64,000 bases of DNA from Cricetomys ansorgei (lineage: Eukaryota; Chordata; Mammalia; Rodentia; Nesomyidae): NCBI GenBank assembly GCA_026225945.1, contig JAMJFZ010000199.1, forward strand, positions 72,397,501 to 72,461,500, read 5' to 3'. A model generated the notes under the pieces. The model was given only the letters and a program-made list of their open reading frames with translations, searched no databases and was not told the origin of the DNA. Shown piece by piece: positions 1-13,045 of the stretch; the stretch's first letter is position 1; each line of letters starts with the position of its first letter. The position numbers and the translations under genes are program-made.

Positions 1-720
1 CTTCCAAATAAGTGTGTGACCTGGTAGCTTCTGAACTCACCTGGGTGGCCAGGGTAGAATACCTCCCAGGACTGCAAAGCACAAGGAAGATGTGCTGACA
101 GCCCTGGGTGACCTCCTGGGAACAGAAGAGCAGCCACTGCTCCCAGATACTCAGAATCTGACCACCTGTACCCAAAGGGCATCTGGTTTGTCTTTGCTCA
201 TTAGAGAAAAATCAGGCCCTACATAACTTATCAGTCTCAGGAAGCCTCCATGTTTTAGAACCAAGTGTAAATGTCACTTCTCAGCCTTTGGTCTGTAACC
301 AATTGTAGAACTGCACATAAAGATGACAGAATCTAACCCATGGATGTAATATGTTTGTGTTGAAGTGCAGATCGCGCTGCCCTCCATTTCCTGCTTGTAT
401 AAATGGCCAGGAGCATCGGGCACATTTGCTGAGTGGATGCAGCAGCTTTGGGATTCGGGTTTAAAACAGGATGAGTAATTGACCCAGAAAAGCGGGAAAT
501 CACATTGAATTTCTGCTGAGTATTGTAAAAGTTGCCAAGGAAGTTCAGCCAGAGAGAGGATATTTCCTCAAGTTCAGTTGATTCCTGAGTAGCAGAGGGG
601 AAAAGAGGCAGGTGGTCAGGGACAGGCTGTGAGAGTCACAACACCAGGCAGCTCTGTAGCATGTGCCAAAGGAACCGCCCAGTCTACCCACCTGTGAGTC
701 TGTGCTTCCTGGTCTCCTTC
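1..720 (+). repeat. APOL upstream unit, copy 1 (partial at the window edge)
   Basis: Shares blocks such as AGGACTGCAAAGCAC, CAGGAGCATCGGGCACATT and AAACAGGATGAGTAATTGAC with 14680-15600 and 61190-62070, all in the same orientation. It suggests another minus-strand APOL unit beyond the left edge. Confidence 0.6.
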
Positions 721-841
721 CTGGCATAGCCAAGCTGTTGCACACCAGCTCACCTTTGAGGAGGGAAGGGTAGGCAGGGACTGTCCAGGGTCCGAGCAGG
801 TCTTAGGTGGAGGCTTCAGAGTGATGAGAGAGACAGATTTT

Positions 842-1381
842 TGGGGAGGCAGTGTCAGCAAACAACTCCATTTATTGAAGCAAAGGAGCCATATATACAC
901 ATGGGAGGGAGAAATTCCTTATGTGGTGGCAAGTTATTGGCTAAGACAGTGATATCAGGAGAGCTCTATTTGCATGTAGGGGGCTCACAACCAGATATGG
1001 GTGGTGTATGTATTGGCTGGGGCCAAAAGTCTTGAGGTAGCCTCCTTTGCATAAGCATAGGTTATACAGAAGCCAGGGGAAGAGACCTTATTTGGTCATA
1101 TAGGGAGAGAGGAAGTCCAGCCCAGGGTCTTCCAGCTGCAGTGGTCAGATAAATGTTAACCAGGCCACATACCTTGGAGAGGCAGGATTTTATCAGGTGC
1201 TACATGCCAGTAGACATGGCAGCCCTGGGGGGAGCTTTGCTAGCTGTTAATGTTAGCAGGAGTCTGTCAGAGTAAAAGAAGGAGGAACAGCCAAATCCCT
1301 TCTGCTCTCAGGGTGAGAAATCCAGAGTTCAAAGACTGCTTCAAACCCCTCTGAGCTCTAGAACAGCTCCACAACCCCCCA
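842..1381 (-). repeat. Solo LTR-like element (ERVK-like)
   Basis: About 540 bp with TG...CA ends on the minus strand and an AATAAA close to the 3' end (plus-strand TTTATTGAAGC near 872). I could not see a clear target duplication. Confidence 0.4.
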
Positions 1382-1459
1382 TATGCCTGATTTAGACATA
1401 GGAGAATTAGAAGATGTCACTGTTATGTCACAGCATTTTTTTGAAATCTACCTAGCTTC

Positions 1460-1617
1460 TGCAATCAGTGTGGAGGATCACCCCAGATACACAAATGTCA
1501 CATTATCTGACCAATCCACTTCTGAGTAAAAGCATAAAAGGAATGAAAACAGAGACTTGGACAGATGTTTGTTATCCCACAGTCACAGCAACTTGATTGA
1601 TAACAGTCAAAGGAACA
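1460..1617 (+). repeat. Old L1M-like 3' fragment
   Basis: Resembles the L1M 3' region (GAGACTTGGACAGATG followed by a CACAG...AACAGTCAAAG block). It is directly followed by the minisatellite. Confidence 0.4.
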
Positions 1618-1990
1618 ACCTGGTGCCTGTGTGATGTCTAGGTGTCTGCGGTTGGCCCAGTGCCTATGTGATGCACAGGCCAATGTGGGATTCCCTGGAG
1701 CCTGGGAGAAGTCCTGGTGCTTGCAGGATGTCTGGGTGACTATGGGATATCCAGGTGCCTGTGGGAGGCCCCCGTGACTATTAGGTGACCAGGTGCCTGT
1801 GTGATGTCTGGGTGCCTGAGGGATGTCCACGTGCCTGTAAGATGTCCAGGTGTCTGTGTGTTGACCCAGTGCCTCTGTGATGCCTGTGTGTCTGTGGGAG
1901 TCTCTGGAGCCTTTGGGATATCCAGGTGCCTGCAGAAGATATTGGCACCTGCGGGAAGGTCTGGTGCCTGTGAGATGCCCTGGTCATTCC
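1618..1990 (+). repeat. Minisatellite, GGTGCCTGTGGGATGTC-like units
   Basis: Degenerate tandem units of about 30 bp with the core GGTGCCTG..GATGTC repeat about a dozen times. The same unit type recurs at 18855-19155. Confidence 0.7.
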
Positions 1991-1994
1991 ATCC

Positions 1995-3290
1995 TTCCCA
2001 TTGCTCTATGTGCTGCTTGGGAAACCAAAATCAACTGGAGCCTTCTTCCCAAATTACTACTTTCCACTGCTTGCCAGGGATCCTGCACTAAAACGTGGTA
2101 GAAAACCTAAGGAATTCTCTTGAGGACTAAATATCAGTAGAGACACTGAAGGAAAGACGGGTTGAAAGGCTTTGACTGGGTTAACCTCGAATATCTGGGT
2201 TCCCTGCTCAGTGCCCTGAGTCTCAGTGAGGAGTCTCTAAGTAACAGGAGACCTGGAATGGGCCTTGCTGATCAAGCATAGGCTAAAGGTAGGATGATTG
2301 TTCTTTCAGCCAAGATAGAAATCACGATTCTGACCAAACAGACACAGACGAGAGGGCCCAGCCCTACACAGGTAGCTTTGATGACTGTACACCTAAGAGA
2401 GGTGATGCTCACTTTGGAGGTAAGTATCAAGACGGAAGTGAGACCAGTACTAGGACGGATGTCAGAAAGGCTCAGGCCAGAATGTGGATCACAGGTGGCG
2501 TGAGATGGAGACAATGGCTGAGGCAGCAGAGACTGTGACTGAGGCTGTGGCCCCAGGGCAGGCAGTGGAAGAAGAGCATTCGGTAAGGGATACTGTAGGG
2601 ATGATGACTACAGAAGAGGTGGGGTCCCCATGAAGAGACAGGATGATGAGCTACGGAGCCCTAGAGAAGATCACTCTGGATGACTAGAGTTGTAATGAAC
2701 GGTCTCCCCACGAGCCCTAAACTGAATCAAAAGCCTCGGTGTTCTCCTAAGGAAGATGGATCCTCTTCTAGCACTTTCTAGCCGTGTAGATTCTGTGGCG
2801 GTGCAAAGCCTGCTGACACCGCTGCTAGAGAAGGAAGTAGAAGAGTGGCCACCGAGAGGGCAGGAAAAGCTGTAGCATCAGCTGGATGAGTCAAAACTGG
2901 ACCACAGTTTCGCCCACGTTGGGGAAGCCGAAGGAATGTCGTCCCAGTCGGCAGAAGCCGTGACCTGAGGAATCACTGCTTTTCTCAAGGGAACCAGCTC
3001 TCTGCCGTCTCTGATTCCTGATCCAGCCTGCCTTGCCTCTTCCTTCTGCGTAACCCCCTGTGGACGTCAGAGTGTCTCAACGGATGGACGAAGGTGGTGA
3101 ATAGGGATGTAAAAGTAGAAAGATTTGAGTTGGAATCCCTCAACCTTGACTGAGGTGCTTTAAGGTTTCTATCGTAACACTGCCACGGGCCTTAGCCGTG
3201 ATGGATATGCCATTCGGGTCATAAAACTCAGCACATCGGCAGTATTACCTGTCAAAACAAAAACAAAGACCTAATCCAACAAACTCAGTC
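1995..3290. other. Unresolved stretch
   Basis: No gene recognised. Short plus-strand open stretches (for example 2756-2875) have no family I know. It may be internal sequence of the element whose LTR-like end follows at 3290-3538. Confidence 0.25.
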
Positions 3291-3538
3291 CTGAGAAAGT
3301 CTCTAAATGCACTGACTTTGATTTTTAGCTTTCTTAGTTCTGCTTCTGGCTAACTGAACAGTTAACTGAAGTACTTCAACCCACAATGTGCTTTTTGTGC
3401 TCAAAAGCTCACCCTAAGGAAGGCTCAGGGCTACTCTGGGATCCTGAACACCAGGTAGTTGGTGGCGGGCTAATAAAGACCTTCTATTGGCTGAAACCCG
3501 TGTCTGAGTAGTCTTCTCTGGTGGATACCCCACAACAC
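3290..3538 (+). repeat. LTR-like end with AATAAA
   Basis: A stretch with AATAAAG near 3471, followed by a U5-like region and an ACAACA end. The start is not clear. It could be the 3' LTR of a decayed retrovirus. Confidence 0.35.
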
Positions 3539-3539
3539 C

Positions 3540-5050
3540 ATAAGCTTCCTTCAGTGAATCCTACGCTGGTGCTCAGGTTTATAATTCGGCCTAGACCATG
3601 CATGGTTTTCTGCTTGGGAGGGTTGGTTTCTTGACGTCCTTTGAGAATACAGAATAATGGGAAGAACAGTTGAAGAAGGTCTTGGTTTCACTTTCAACAC
3701 AGCAGCTTGACCTGTCTGCTTTGAGTTGAACTTCTGTAGGCATCAGCTCCAAAGACGGCAAGCTTTCCCTCTGTGGGACGTCAGGGTGCCTGCAGGCAAA
3801 TGATATCTTGGTCTCCCACGTGAGCCCGAGGCCTACTGTGCAGGAGCGCTGCCTTAGTGTGCTGCAACAGAGGGCATAGGAAATCACTTATCTACTGGAC
3901 TTGATGGCCAGTATCTGGGAAGTGGGCTGATGGAGAGATCCCACGGTTGAATGCCGTTATAGACCATGACGGAATATTTGCGCTCCTTGTCCGTTTTACT
4001 TCCAGAGAGTGGCGTCCAAGAGAAAGCTGTGTGTGACTTAAGGTCCTTAATACACATACAATTTTTTTGTAAATCCCGTGAAAATGATTTGTAAGCTGTA
4101 GACATTGCTTAGGGAATGCTTTGAGATGTGAAACCCTGTCATTTGGGTTGAGAGACTTGGTTTTTCTCCAAATAAATTCAATCTTTAAAGTTAAGGAAGA
4201 AAAAAAAAGAAAGAAAGAAACATGACAATCAGCCAATCACTTTCCGCCGTTTGGTCACATGCCACCTGTGCTGTTGGTTGTTTCATATTAAGGTTTCCCA
4301 AACGGTCGTTAACACTTATCTCACCAAAGCTGATAGGTCCCATATTGTCAGAGCCAGGTGATCTGGGACATCATCTCCCACGCCTCGGCTTCCTCAGCTT
4401 GAGAGGGAAGCTGAGGCTCACCGGCTGAGTCCCTTGGTTCCAACCTAGCTGATATACCCAGCCTACAACGTGTTTGACCTCTTATTCAAACATGGCTTCA
4501 CCTCTCCCCCTAAATCACCTACTGACCTGGGATGACACACGGAGAGCAACTTTAATTTCGGTGGTCCTTCAGGTCACCCTGTCCCCTCACAGGCTGGCCG
4601 CTTGCCGAGAGCTCTGCCCGCTGTGCTGTCACACCAGCGTCCTCAGCTCAGCACCAGCACCGCTGTCACCCTGTGGAAACCCCCTGACGGACAAAGAGGG
4701 GGCTGGCACTGCTGACGCTAGGGAGAAAGGGCTCATCTCACAGCAGGTCATCCCGCGGGGAGACAGGGTGTGGAGCCTCCCGTTCCCAGCTCTTCTGTTT
4801 CCATGAGCTTCTCACGCCTTGCTCCAGCACAGCCTCTCTGGTCACACACACAAGTCACTATGTGGATTTAGTCTCATTCTCCTCAATCTCTAGTCCTCTC
4901 TGGTCCCTCAGTTCAGGCTGCAGACTCAGCATTCTTTGACCTTCTAGCTGTCCATACAAATCATACAATGAGCCATGGGCATACAAACTCTTTAATGTTC
5001 AGCTCTGTGGACTTAATCCCACGCTCTTTACACGCCTAGCTTCCAGGTCC
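3540..5050. other. Intergenic stretch, no gene seen
   Basis: Contains an isolated interferon-response-like core at 3686-3695 (TTTCACTTTC) with no first exon attached, and an A/GAAA run at 4198-4220. Nothing codes recognisably. Confidence 0.3.
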
Positions 5051-5440
5051 GTGCTGTGGTAAGATACACTAACAGAAAGCAACCATGAGGAGAAAGCTTT
5101 TATTTGGCTTACAGAGCCAGGCTATAGCGCGTCATTTTGAGGAAGTCAAGGCAGGAACGCAAAGCAGATAGCCACGTTACATCGAGAGCAACAGGAAATG
5201 AATTCATGCATGCATGCTTGCTGGTGCTCAGCCTCCTCTCTCTTCTCCAGTTGAGAATCCATGCCTAGTGAATAGTGCCACCCACAGTGGAGGAGCTTGC
5301 CCGCCTCAATTATTGTTGTAATGAAAATCTCTCCCAGGCACGCCCACAGGACAGCTGGAGTTAGGCAACCCCTCACTGAGACTCTTGTCTCGTGTAATTC
5401 TGTGTTAAGCTGACAGCGAAATCTAACCATCTCATTCCCC
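5050..5440 (-). repeat. MaLR-type (MT/ORR1-like) LTR in the left APOL 3' UTR
   Basis: Read on the minus strand it has the typical MaLR start (TTAG followed by GTCA-rich, here TCAGCTTAACAC) and an AATAAA near its end. It covers most of the sequence after the coding region of the left APOL gene. Confidence 0.55.
5099..5104 (-). terminator. Polyadenylation signal of the left APOL gene
   Basis: Minus-strand AATAAA about 415 nt after the stop, inside the matching MaLR-like LTR of the left arm. Confidence 0.5.
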
Positions 5441-5518
5441 CTCTCACAAAATCCCTCGGTGCCTCTAATCTCTCCAGATCTTCTCCACTGACCACCTCGT
5501 TGCTTGGGGAGGGTGACC

Positions 5519-8500
5519 CTAAGCCACCTGTGGGGTCTTGTGGATCTGGGCAATCTCTTTCAGCTTCTCCTCCAGCTCCTGAGCCAGTGCCCGAAGCTCT
5601 TTGGCTGACTCTGATTTTGCTCCATCGTATAAATGTACTGAGTCCTTTACAAGCCAGTACACATCCACTGCGAGGAAGACACCTGCAATGGCCGCACCTC
5701 TGATTCTGGCTTTTTTGGTCATTGCCAGAGCAGTGGTGCCTTTGAAGGTATTCTGCACTTCAGTAGCACGTCTGGCAGAGATTCTACCAGTAGTTGTGAG
5801 GATCTTAGCATCTGCTACTAAGTGAGGGTTGGCTCTGGCTATCCTAATGATGCGAATGTTTTGCCCCAAGATTTTCAAATTTTTGATGACATTGTAGGAG
5901 TTTTTAAAAAGTTCGAATATATTCTTACCAAGGACAAGAACCTTATTCATAGTACACATAGTGTCTAACATCAGCCGCTTGGCTTCAGCTTCATCCGACC
6001 ACCTGCTTCTTTCTTCCACAGCCACAGTGGCAATAGAAGTCACAGTAGCCACTGTCCCTAGTCCTACCCCAGTTGCTGAGAGCAGCAGACTTCCCCCTGC
6101 TGTCACAGGTGCCAGAGCTAGACCCAGGATGCCCAGAACCCCAGAGGCAGTGTTAGTGGAGTCCGTCACCACCCTGGAGATGGTGCAGCCCCTGTGCACC
6201 TGGTCAAGATGATCAGCCAGAGCTTGGAGCTTCCTGATGTTTTCCTCCAGCTTCTTTTTCAACCCCGGAAAAGCTTCCAAAAATCTCTCCCTGTCCTGCA
6301 GCTCTCTTTGAAGCCTGTCTTTGTCCTCCACTCCTGGGAGTTCTAAGAGCATCTTGAGAGTCTTACGCAGTGCGGCTTCCTCATCCCTGTAACAGAAGCG
6401 GTCAGTGCATGAGAGGGACAGCTGTTCACTGTAAGAGGGGCTCCCCTAAGATCTATCTTGTCATATCACGGACTTATGTTATAAAACAATGGCAAAGAAC
6501 TTCACGCATCTGCGGGACTCTGCATTCTACAATGAACATTTGGTGATCACGGGCGCTCCGTGGTCCTTAGTCCGTAGGCGTCATGTGAAGTCATGTTGAC
6601 TTGAGTGGCTTTAGTGACGGGGACAGATAAAGACGCCTTCACTCAAAGTCTGCGCCATCACTACCAAGATAGTTGCCCAGGAGGAACACTGTATGTGAGC
6701 ACAGGGATGTGGGATTAGAGTGTATCTGGGGACGGGGGCACCCGTGGAGATGACCTGGACAGTTCAGCCTCTGCCACCAACACCTTCCAGGGTTCATCTT
6801 TAGCCAGCAGGAGCTCCAGGTCTCCTTGGCTTGTCCAGCCATGCAGGTACTCAGCGGCTTCCTGGATGAAGCATCTCCTCAGTTCTTAGAAAGAAAAAGA
6901 ATGTGATCACAGGACAGCACGGGGGAGCTTAAACAGCAAAGAGTTTATCGCATTCGACAGCCAAGGTGTTCAGCATCTGCCATTCATCCCCGATGGAATC
7001 AGCAGTGTTGGGGGGATGAGTTGTGCCTTTAAATTCATACATAAAAGGCCTTATTCCAGGAACTGGTTTTAGAGATGGGACTTTAAGGAGGTGAGGATTG
7101 GGTGATGTCATAAATATAGGTGTCTAATTCATGGGTATGTGGTACTGATAACAAGTATAGATACCATCTATACATTGTCATCTATCTATCTATCTATCTG
7201 TCTATCTTCTACCTATCCACCTATCTAACTATCTATCTATCATCTACCCATATCTATCCAACTACTTACCTACCATCATCCATCTCTGTGACTGTGTATC
7301 CCTTCCTCCTCCTGGCCCTCCCCCGCCCCTCCCTCCTTCTCCCTGCACACCGGAGAGGCAGTCTGCAGACTCTCAGTCAGCAGGCTGCTGCTACATACCG
7401 GAAAGAGTGCCCTCAGCACAACCAACATGCTATCCTGTCTTTAAGGACTTTGGCTTTCAGAACTGAGAGAAACAGAGAGAAAGAGCTCTTTGATTCTAGC
7501 TGTTAGCCTGCGAGATACCAGGATGGCATCTGTGAAGACTCATACACCAGGGACTTGTCATGGTGCCCTGCAGTAAAATGAAATATCTTCTGCTCTGAAC
7601 GATCAAAAGGTGAAACTTTCAGCCCCGGAAAGTGGCATTTTTACAAAGATGAGCTCGATTTTCCTTAAGAAAATCTTTCATGTCAACACTGGCACCAGAG
7701 CCTGTGAGTGGGCCTTTCGGATCCTCAGGGGGTTGTAACATTGGGATAAAGGAAGCACTAAGGAAAATAGGATTCACAAAGTCAGAACTAATGGAACCTA
7801 GGAAAAGTAAGGTTAGTTGTGGGGTTCGAATGAGGATGGCCCTCACGACTGTTATGTTTGAATACTTGTTCCTTGGCTGTTGGAACTGTTTGGAAATGGT
7901 GGCCTTGTTGGAGGAGGTGTGACACTGGGATTGGACTTAGAGGTTTCAAACCATACGAATTCCCTTTCTTTCTCTGCCTCCTGTATATGGATCGGATGTG
8001 AGCTCTCAGGTACTGATCCAGTACCATACCTTCCTGCCTACCACCATGATGGTCATGGATTCACCCTCTGAAAGTATAAATGCCCATTAAATGTTTTCTT
8101 GTATAAGTCCTTGGTCGTGATATCTTAGTACAGCAATAGAAAGTAACGAAGACAGAACTTGGCTCGAGGAAGTAGGCTCTTGCTGTGACAGGCCTGACCA
8201 TGCTGTTTTCGGGCGGAAGGTGGAAGACTTTGGGATTCAGGACTAAGAAAGTAGCTGAACACCATAATTGAGAATTAATAGGCCATCCTAGTAGGAACTT
8301 GGAAGACAGCAGTACTGAGAGCAATGTGGTCTATGGAGGCTCAGCTCAAGATGTTTCAGAGGGGAACTGTATTAGCAACTGGGCTAGAGTCCATTCTTGT
8401 GATATTTGGGCAAAGAACAAGTCTGCTTTCTGTTCTTGTCCTAAAAACCTGCCTGAGGTTTTTGAAATGGAAGAGTTTTGGATTACTTTTGCTGTCAGAG

Positions 8501-9847
8501 GAGATTTCAAGACAGCCCAGTGTTGACTCTGCCACTTGGCTACTAGTAAGCACTCTTATGCAGATCTAAAACTAAAATGACCAAGCCAGTGAGCACTGTT
8601 CCTCTACGGCCTCTGCATCAGCTCCTGCACCCAGGTTCTACCCCTTTCTGAGAGTTCCTGCCGTGACTGTTTCATGATGAGCTGAGCTGTGAATGTGTAC
8701 GTGAATTAAACCCTTTCATCCCAGGTCTTTTCGGTCACAGTGTTTAATCACAGCAGTAGACACATTTGCTAACACACTGGCTTTGGTGAATTTCTGCAGG
8801 AGATGAAGGACTCCTTCACAGGAGCTGCCAAACCTGTGGAGCCTTGTTTGAACAAGGCCACAGACAAGTGTCTTCCTGTGTGTTTGGGAGTTTGGAGTCT
8901 CCTCAGACTTTGGGAGATGTCACTAAGCAACATGGCCTGCTGTCTTCCACTTTCCAGGCTAACTCCTCCTGAGAGGCAAGGGAGGGAGGAAAGGATCCCT
9001 GAGCACGCCCCTCAAGACAGAGTCAAGAAGGAGAGCACCATACACCCAGGTTCAGGAGACTCCCTTAGTCCATTTTGGGGACTCCCTTTCTATTCTCAAA
9101 TCAATAGGCTCTCAGTGTAGAGGCCCAATCTTCTGGAGTAGATGGGAATATTAATATCTAGAGTGGTTCAACAAGAAACAGAAGACAGTCACTGAGGTGC
9201 CAAGCCTGAGCCACCTTGCAGAGCACCTAGCCTCTCTAATGGACTGACCCAGAGCATGTGGCCACTAGGTAGTCTATTGAGGAAAGGCACCACCCGCAGT
9301 TTCAAAGGTCTTGATTCCTTAATGAACAGAACTTCCACGGTACAACAACCCCCAACTCTAGCCAGCTGACTTGGCACCACTTTACGGGCGAAGTCAAGAC
9401 TCCAGGGAAGGTAGTCCTCGTCCAGTGCTTAGGCTGAGGGAGGAGACCATAAAAAATACAATCAGTAATAGCAATTGAAATAAATCAAATAATACAATCA
9501 AATGCCTTTAACACGACGATCTCAGTGTGCAAAGCTAAATCTGAACAACATGTGCACCATCCATGCGTCCTGAGTAGACAGACTCCAGTTCTCCAGACTA
9601 GCAATCTTTCCATGGTTGAGATGAATGCCATCCATCCACATCCAGAGAGCTGGTTCCAACAGCTACGCAAGGTGATCTTCTGGCAGCAGTTTCTGCTGAC
9701 AGATACAGTAGCTGTCCCAAGTTCATATTATTGCACACACATCCATGTTGATTTACAATATTTGAGACTAAGTTTAAATATCCACGACATTCTAGACCAC
9801 ACTCAGGAAACAGCCAGAGAAGAGGCGTTATTACCTTTGGAGGCCAT
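5519..9847 (-). CDS. Apolipoprotein L family gene, left copy (336 aa, three coding exons)
   Basis: APOL proteins are intracellular or secreted membrane-active, lipid-binding proteins; several rodent members are interferon-induced. Coding exons on the minus strand are 9847-9835 (start codon, 13 nt), 6884-6755 (130 nt) and 6386-5519 (868 nt). All junctions are GT-AG and phases match, giving 1011 nt (336 aa plus stop). Visible features: helical N-terminus rich in Glu and Leu; a long hydrophobic, Gly/Ala-rich hairpin at about residues 128-170 (contains GVLGILGLALAPVTAGG); a second hydrophobic segment near 277-293; and a C-terminal heptad-rich helix near 305-330 (ELRALAQELEEKLKEIA). This is the family layout of a pore-forming-like region, a membrane-addressing region and a C-terminal coiled coil. 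No signal peptide is seen, so an intracellular form is likely. The start is the only ATG in an exon that splices in frame and is shared by the right copy. Which named paralogue it is cannot be told. I did not find a break. Confidence 0.88.
7165..7260 (+). repeat. (CTAT)n microsatellite
   Basis: Imperfect CTAT/CTAC tetranucleotide repeats in the left APOL intron. The right arm has (GACA)n/(GATA)n at 39405-39452 in the corresponding place. Confidence 0.8.
7825..8775 (+). mobile_element. MaLR element (LTR, internal part, second LTR end), left arm intron
   Basis: An LTR-like part (7825-8150) ends in the CAGCAATAGAAAGTAACGAAGACA form typical of MaLR. MaLR internal-like sequence follows to about 8580, then a second LTR end (ATTAAACCCTTTC...) to 8775. 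Mirror copy at 37870-38790. Confidence 0.55.
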
Positions 9848-10713
9848 GAGGGCTGCAGGGTCCTTGGTGCCAGGTGTGGGGCTCTCACAGGCTTTCCTCA
9901 GAGCCCTCTGTGAATCCAGGCTAAAAGGAGAGGGGAACAGTGTGGGTGGAGGGGCAGCGGTGATGAAGGCTGGTGTCTCCGGGTTCTCTCTGGGACGTCA
10001 GAGCAAGTAAGGTCAAAGAGTCACTGGCCATGGGTCCCGGAGCCGCTGCTGACAGGGTCAGTCCCGGAACTCCCCCATTCTTCTGTCACCCCAGGAAGGG
10101 CAGATACCTCCTGTCCTGTTAGTGTGCAATATGATAGTTGACACCGACTGAAGGAATCTGGCACACAGGTCGGCCTCCCGTGCTGGGGCTCACGGCTCCG
10201 TGAAGAGAAGAAACCCCGAGTCTGCACACTTGCCCTGACCTAATGTGTGGTGACACCTTATTATGTGCGGCTGATGCCTGGGCCCTCCTCTGAGCCTTAC
10301 AAACCTCATGGTGTAAGCTAAATAAATATCTATCTTGGGAAACCATGTCTGCACAGTGGGCTTGTTAGAGTCTCAAAAACATATTGAGGGACCCGTGTGG
10401 GTGAGAAAGGATGAGAGCTACTTTTGGCCGAGTACAGCTTTACCTCCTGCTCTTTGTCCAGACAGGATTTTCACAGACACAATGGACGCAACGGCCCCTC
10501 CCTTTCCACGGCACATATCTAGATACCCCATCAAACTGCCCATGCACATCCCTGATCCTGCAGTGGGTTCTTCCCACACCCCTGTCCAGCCTCGGTCTTC
10601 ACGGTGACCCTCCTTCCCACGGGGAATACCCACCACAGGCTCACCCGATGACAGATGTCCCTCTGACTTCGGGCAGGAGAACACTGACTACTCGGATTCC
10701 TGTTGCTTCTGTC

Positions 10714-10715
<2 letters not shown>

Positions 10716-10763
<48 letters not shown>
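10716..10763 (+). repeat. (TG)n microsatellite
   Basis: About 24 TG dinucleotides. The mirror (CA)n is at 36551-36594. Confidence 0.95.
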
Positions 10764-10765
<2 letters not shown>

Positions 10766-11229
10766 GCAGTGGCAAGGCCTCCCTGCCAGGACACACAAAG
10801 CTTCCTTTTGCCCCCTCACCCTCAGCTGCCCTGGCCATTCCCAGGAAAATCCGTGTTCAGTTCCTGGTCTTCATTCACCTCAAGAGGACAGTGGCTGTGA
10901 AGGCCACAGATGCCTGGCCACCCAGTGTAGAAGCCTCCCTCCCGCCATGCTGCCTTCCCTTTGGACCTTGATTTTCTAGGCATGAGCTTCCAGACAGGAA
11001 CACAGTGACTGTGTAACCCAGTTGTGGCTAAACATATGCAAAGAAGGCTGGTGATTGGGGCTCTCGCCAAAGGCACCAGGGAGCCAAGAGAGCTGGCTGT
11101 CCTCACGCCTTCTGTCCTGTTTTTAGGCTCCAGGACCCCACAGGCTATCAGGCAGAAAGACTTGGGTTTGGGGTGACACTATACTTTGGTGAAACATCTG
11201 CACTGCGAGTTTCCTGTTTCTGGGTCACT

Positions 11230-11325
11230 CTGTGCTGGTGGTGTAGCTCAGTGGTCAAGCACTTGCCCAGTGTGCATCAGGTCCTGGGGCTGACACCTAG
11301 TACCACAAAGGAACTGGAAGGAAAG
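11230..11325 (+). repeat. tRNA-derived (ID-like) SINE, left arm
   Basis: GGTGTAGCTCAGTGGTCAAGC is an A-box-like promoter start typical of ID/tRNA-derived SINEs. Mirror copy at about 36005-36085. Confidence 0.5.
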
Positions 11326-11924
11326 AGAAAGCAAAGGCCAGGTCTCCTTGCATGCTGGCTGGAAGCCCTCCCACTAATCTAATACAGGCAGAGTCTCCGA
11401 GAGTCAGCAGCTCTGCTGGATGTGTGCCAGGAGGAATTGCAGGTGGCCGCAGCCCTTCCTTCCTGATGGCCAACTGGAAGCCCAAGCTGGGAGCCTCCCT
11501 CCCCTAGCTGTGCACAAGCTCTCCCTTTGGGACAGAGTAAGGCTCTCAGCAAGTCTCACTTCCCAGTGGCTACAAGGCATCTTCCTAGGGCAAGGAGACT
11601 AGGGCTGAGGGCAGCATGAATGTGAGGATCTTTAATTAGCTCCCAGGGTCAAGTTCAAGCCCATTCACTTTGGACAGAGGGCTTCCTGCCTGCTGCAGCC
11701 CTTCCTCCCACTCCCTTGACCCTCTCCTGGTCCCCTCCCCCACTTCCTCCACAAGAAACTTCCAGGGCTCAGGGACTATACTGAGGCTCTTCCATAATAG
11801 GAAATGCTATTCCCATGTGGTCCCAGGACCAACCAGGACAGCCTCATTCCGTGCACAGCCTGCTACTGTCTGATTCTGGAGACATTCTTTGGACACTGAT
11901 CCACTAGCTTCAGGGACACAGCCC

Positions 11925-12546
11925 CATTGACAGGAGACAGTTCCTAACTACTCTATGCCTTAGGTCAGTGCCCAGCCTAATCATCATCAGAGAGGCTTCC
12001 TCCAGCCGCTGATGGAAGCAGATGCAAGGCCCGTGACTAGACATTGGACAGAGCTTCGGGAACCCTGCAGAAGAGAGAGAGGAGGGCCCGCAGGGACCAG
12101 GGGCGTCGAGTACATCAGGAAAACATGTCCTATGCAGTCAACCAGCCAGGACTCATAATGTCTCACATACACTGAAGTGGCAAACACAGAGTCTGCATGG
12201 GTCTGCGTTAGGTGTCCTGCATGTATCTTAAGGTTGACTGACTTGGTGTTCTTGCAGAACTTCTAAAAGTTGGAGTGGAATGGTCTCTGACACTTTTATC
12301 TACCCTTGAGAGCCTTTTCCTCCTGCTGGGCTGCCTGGTCCAGCCTTGATTAGGGGCTTGTGTCCCACCTTGTTCCCTCTTGTTATACCCTGCTTAATTA
12401 GCAACCCTTGGAGGCCTGCTCTTTCTGGAGAAAGAGGGGACTGGAACTGGGGGCTGGAGGAGAGGGGAACTGGAGGGAGCTAGGGGGAGTGGAGGAAGAG
12501 GAAGATGGGGTCGGGATGTATTGTATAAGAGAAAAATAAAAAAAAA
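11925..12546 (+). mobile_element. Truncated rodent L1 3' end, left arm
   Basis: Contains the L1 3' segment around GGCTTCCTCCAGCCGCTGAT, a purine-rich 3' UTR and a terminal A-rich tail at about 12530-12546. It has a mirror copy at 34786-35420, so it predates the arm duplication. Confidence 0.65.
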
Positions 12547-12945
12547 TCTTTAAGTTTCTAGGACTTTCTGTTTTTACAAACACAGAGACAATCAACTCTA
12601 CACTTACCTATGGTCTGGCCTTTGACCTTCTGATGGCTTGGCTCACAGTGCTGAATAGGTGGCTGTACAGCTTGTCCCTCCCTGCCCCACACTGGTACCT
12701 TCCTCTGTCCTTTACTCCTCCATTTTCAGAGGAGTGGGGACTCACATCGGCCACCTTCCCCTGGAAGGTGATCTCTCCTTCCACCCTTCCTTGTGCTTAT
12801 GACAGAGAGGGAGCGGGACCACCAGACCCAGCTTGGCTGCAATCCAGACTGTGTCCTGAGCTGATGACTTACCTTGACTGTCTTTCTCTTTAAGAGATGC
12901 TGGGAGGACTAGCATGTAGGGGAGCTTACGGGGTCCCCAACTTAC

Positions 12946-13020
12946 CGAAAACTCTTCCCGTGGCTGAGCTGGAAGGGAGCACAGTGGTCCTTCCTGTGTG
13001 CACCAGCTGCATGTCAGGAT
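12946..13020 (-). other. Putative non-coding first exon of the left APOL gene
   Basis: On the minus strand a segment ends TTTTCG followed by GTAAGT, a consensus donor, at 12946/12945. A TATA-like hexamer lies about 30 bp upstream of the assigned start (13051-13046). The same arrangement is preserved in the right arm. The 5' end (about 13020) is placed from TATA spacing only. Confidence 0.45.
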
Positions 13021-13045
13021 CCCAGTAAGAAGCAGCTGCCCGTTA

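Noticed and set aside
3686..3695. Interferon-response-like core TTTCACTTTC
   Set aside because: No first exon or TATA box nearby. About two such cores are expected by chance in 64 kb.
7160..7270. Tetranucleotide array considered as a CRISPR-like array
   Set aside because: Plain microsatellite without spacers, in a mammalian intron.
10411..10971. Frames containing Val-Cys or Thr-His repeats here and at 36335-36977
   Set aside because: Products of the TG/CA microsatellite.
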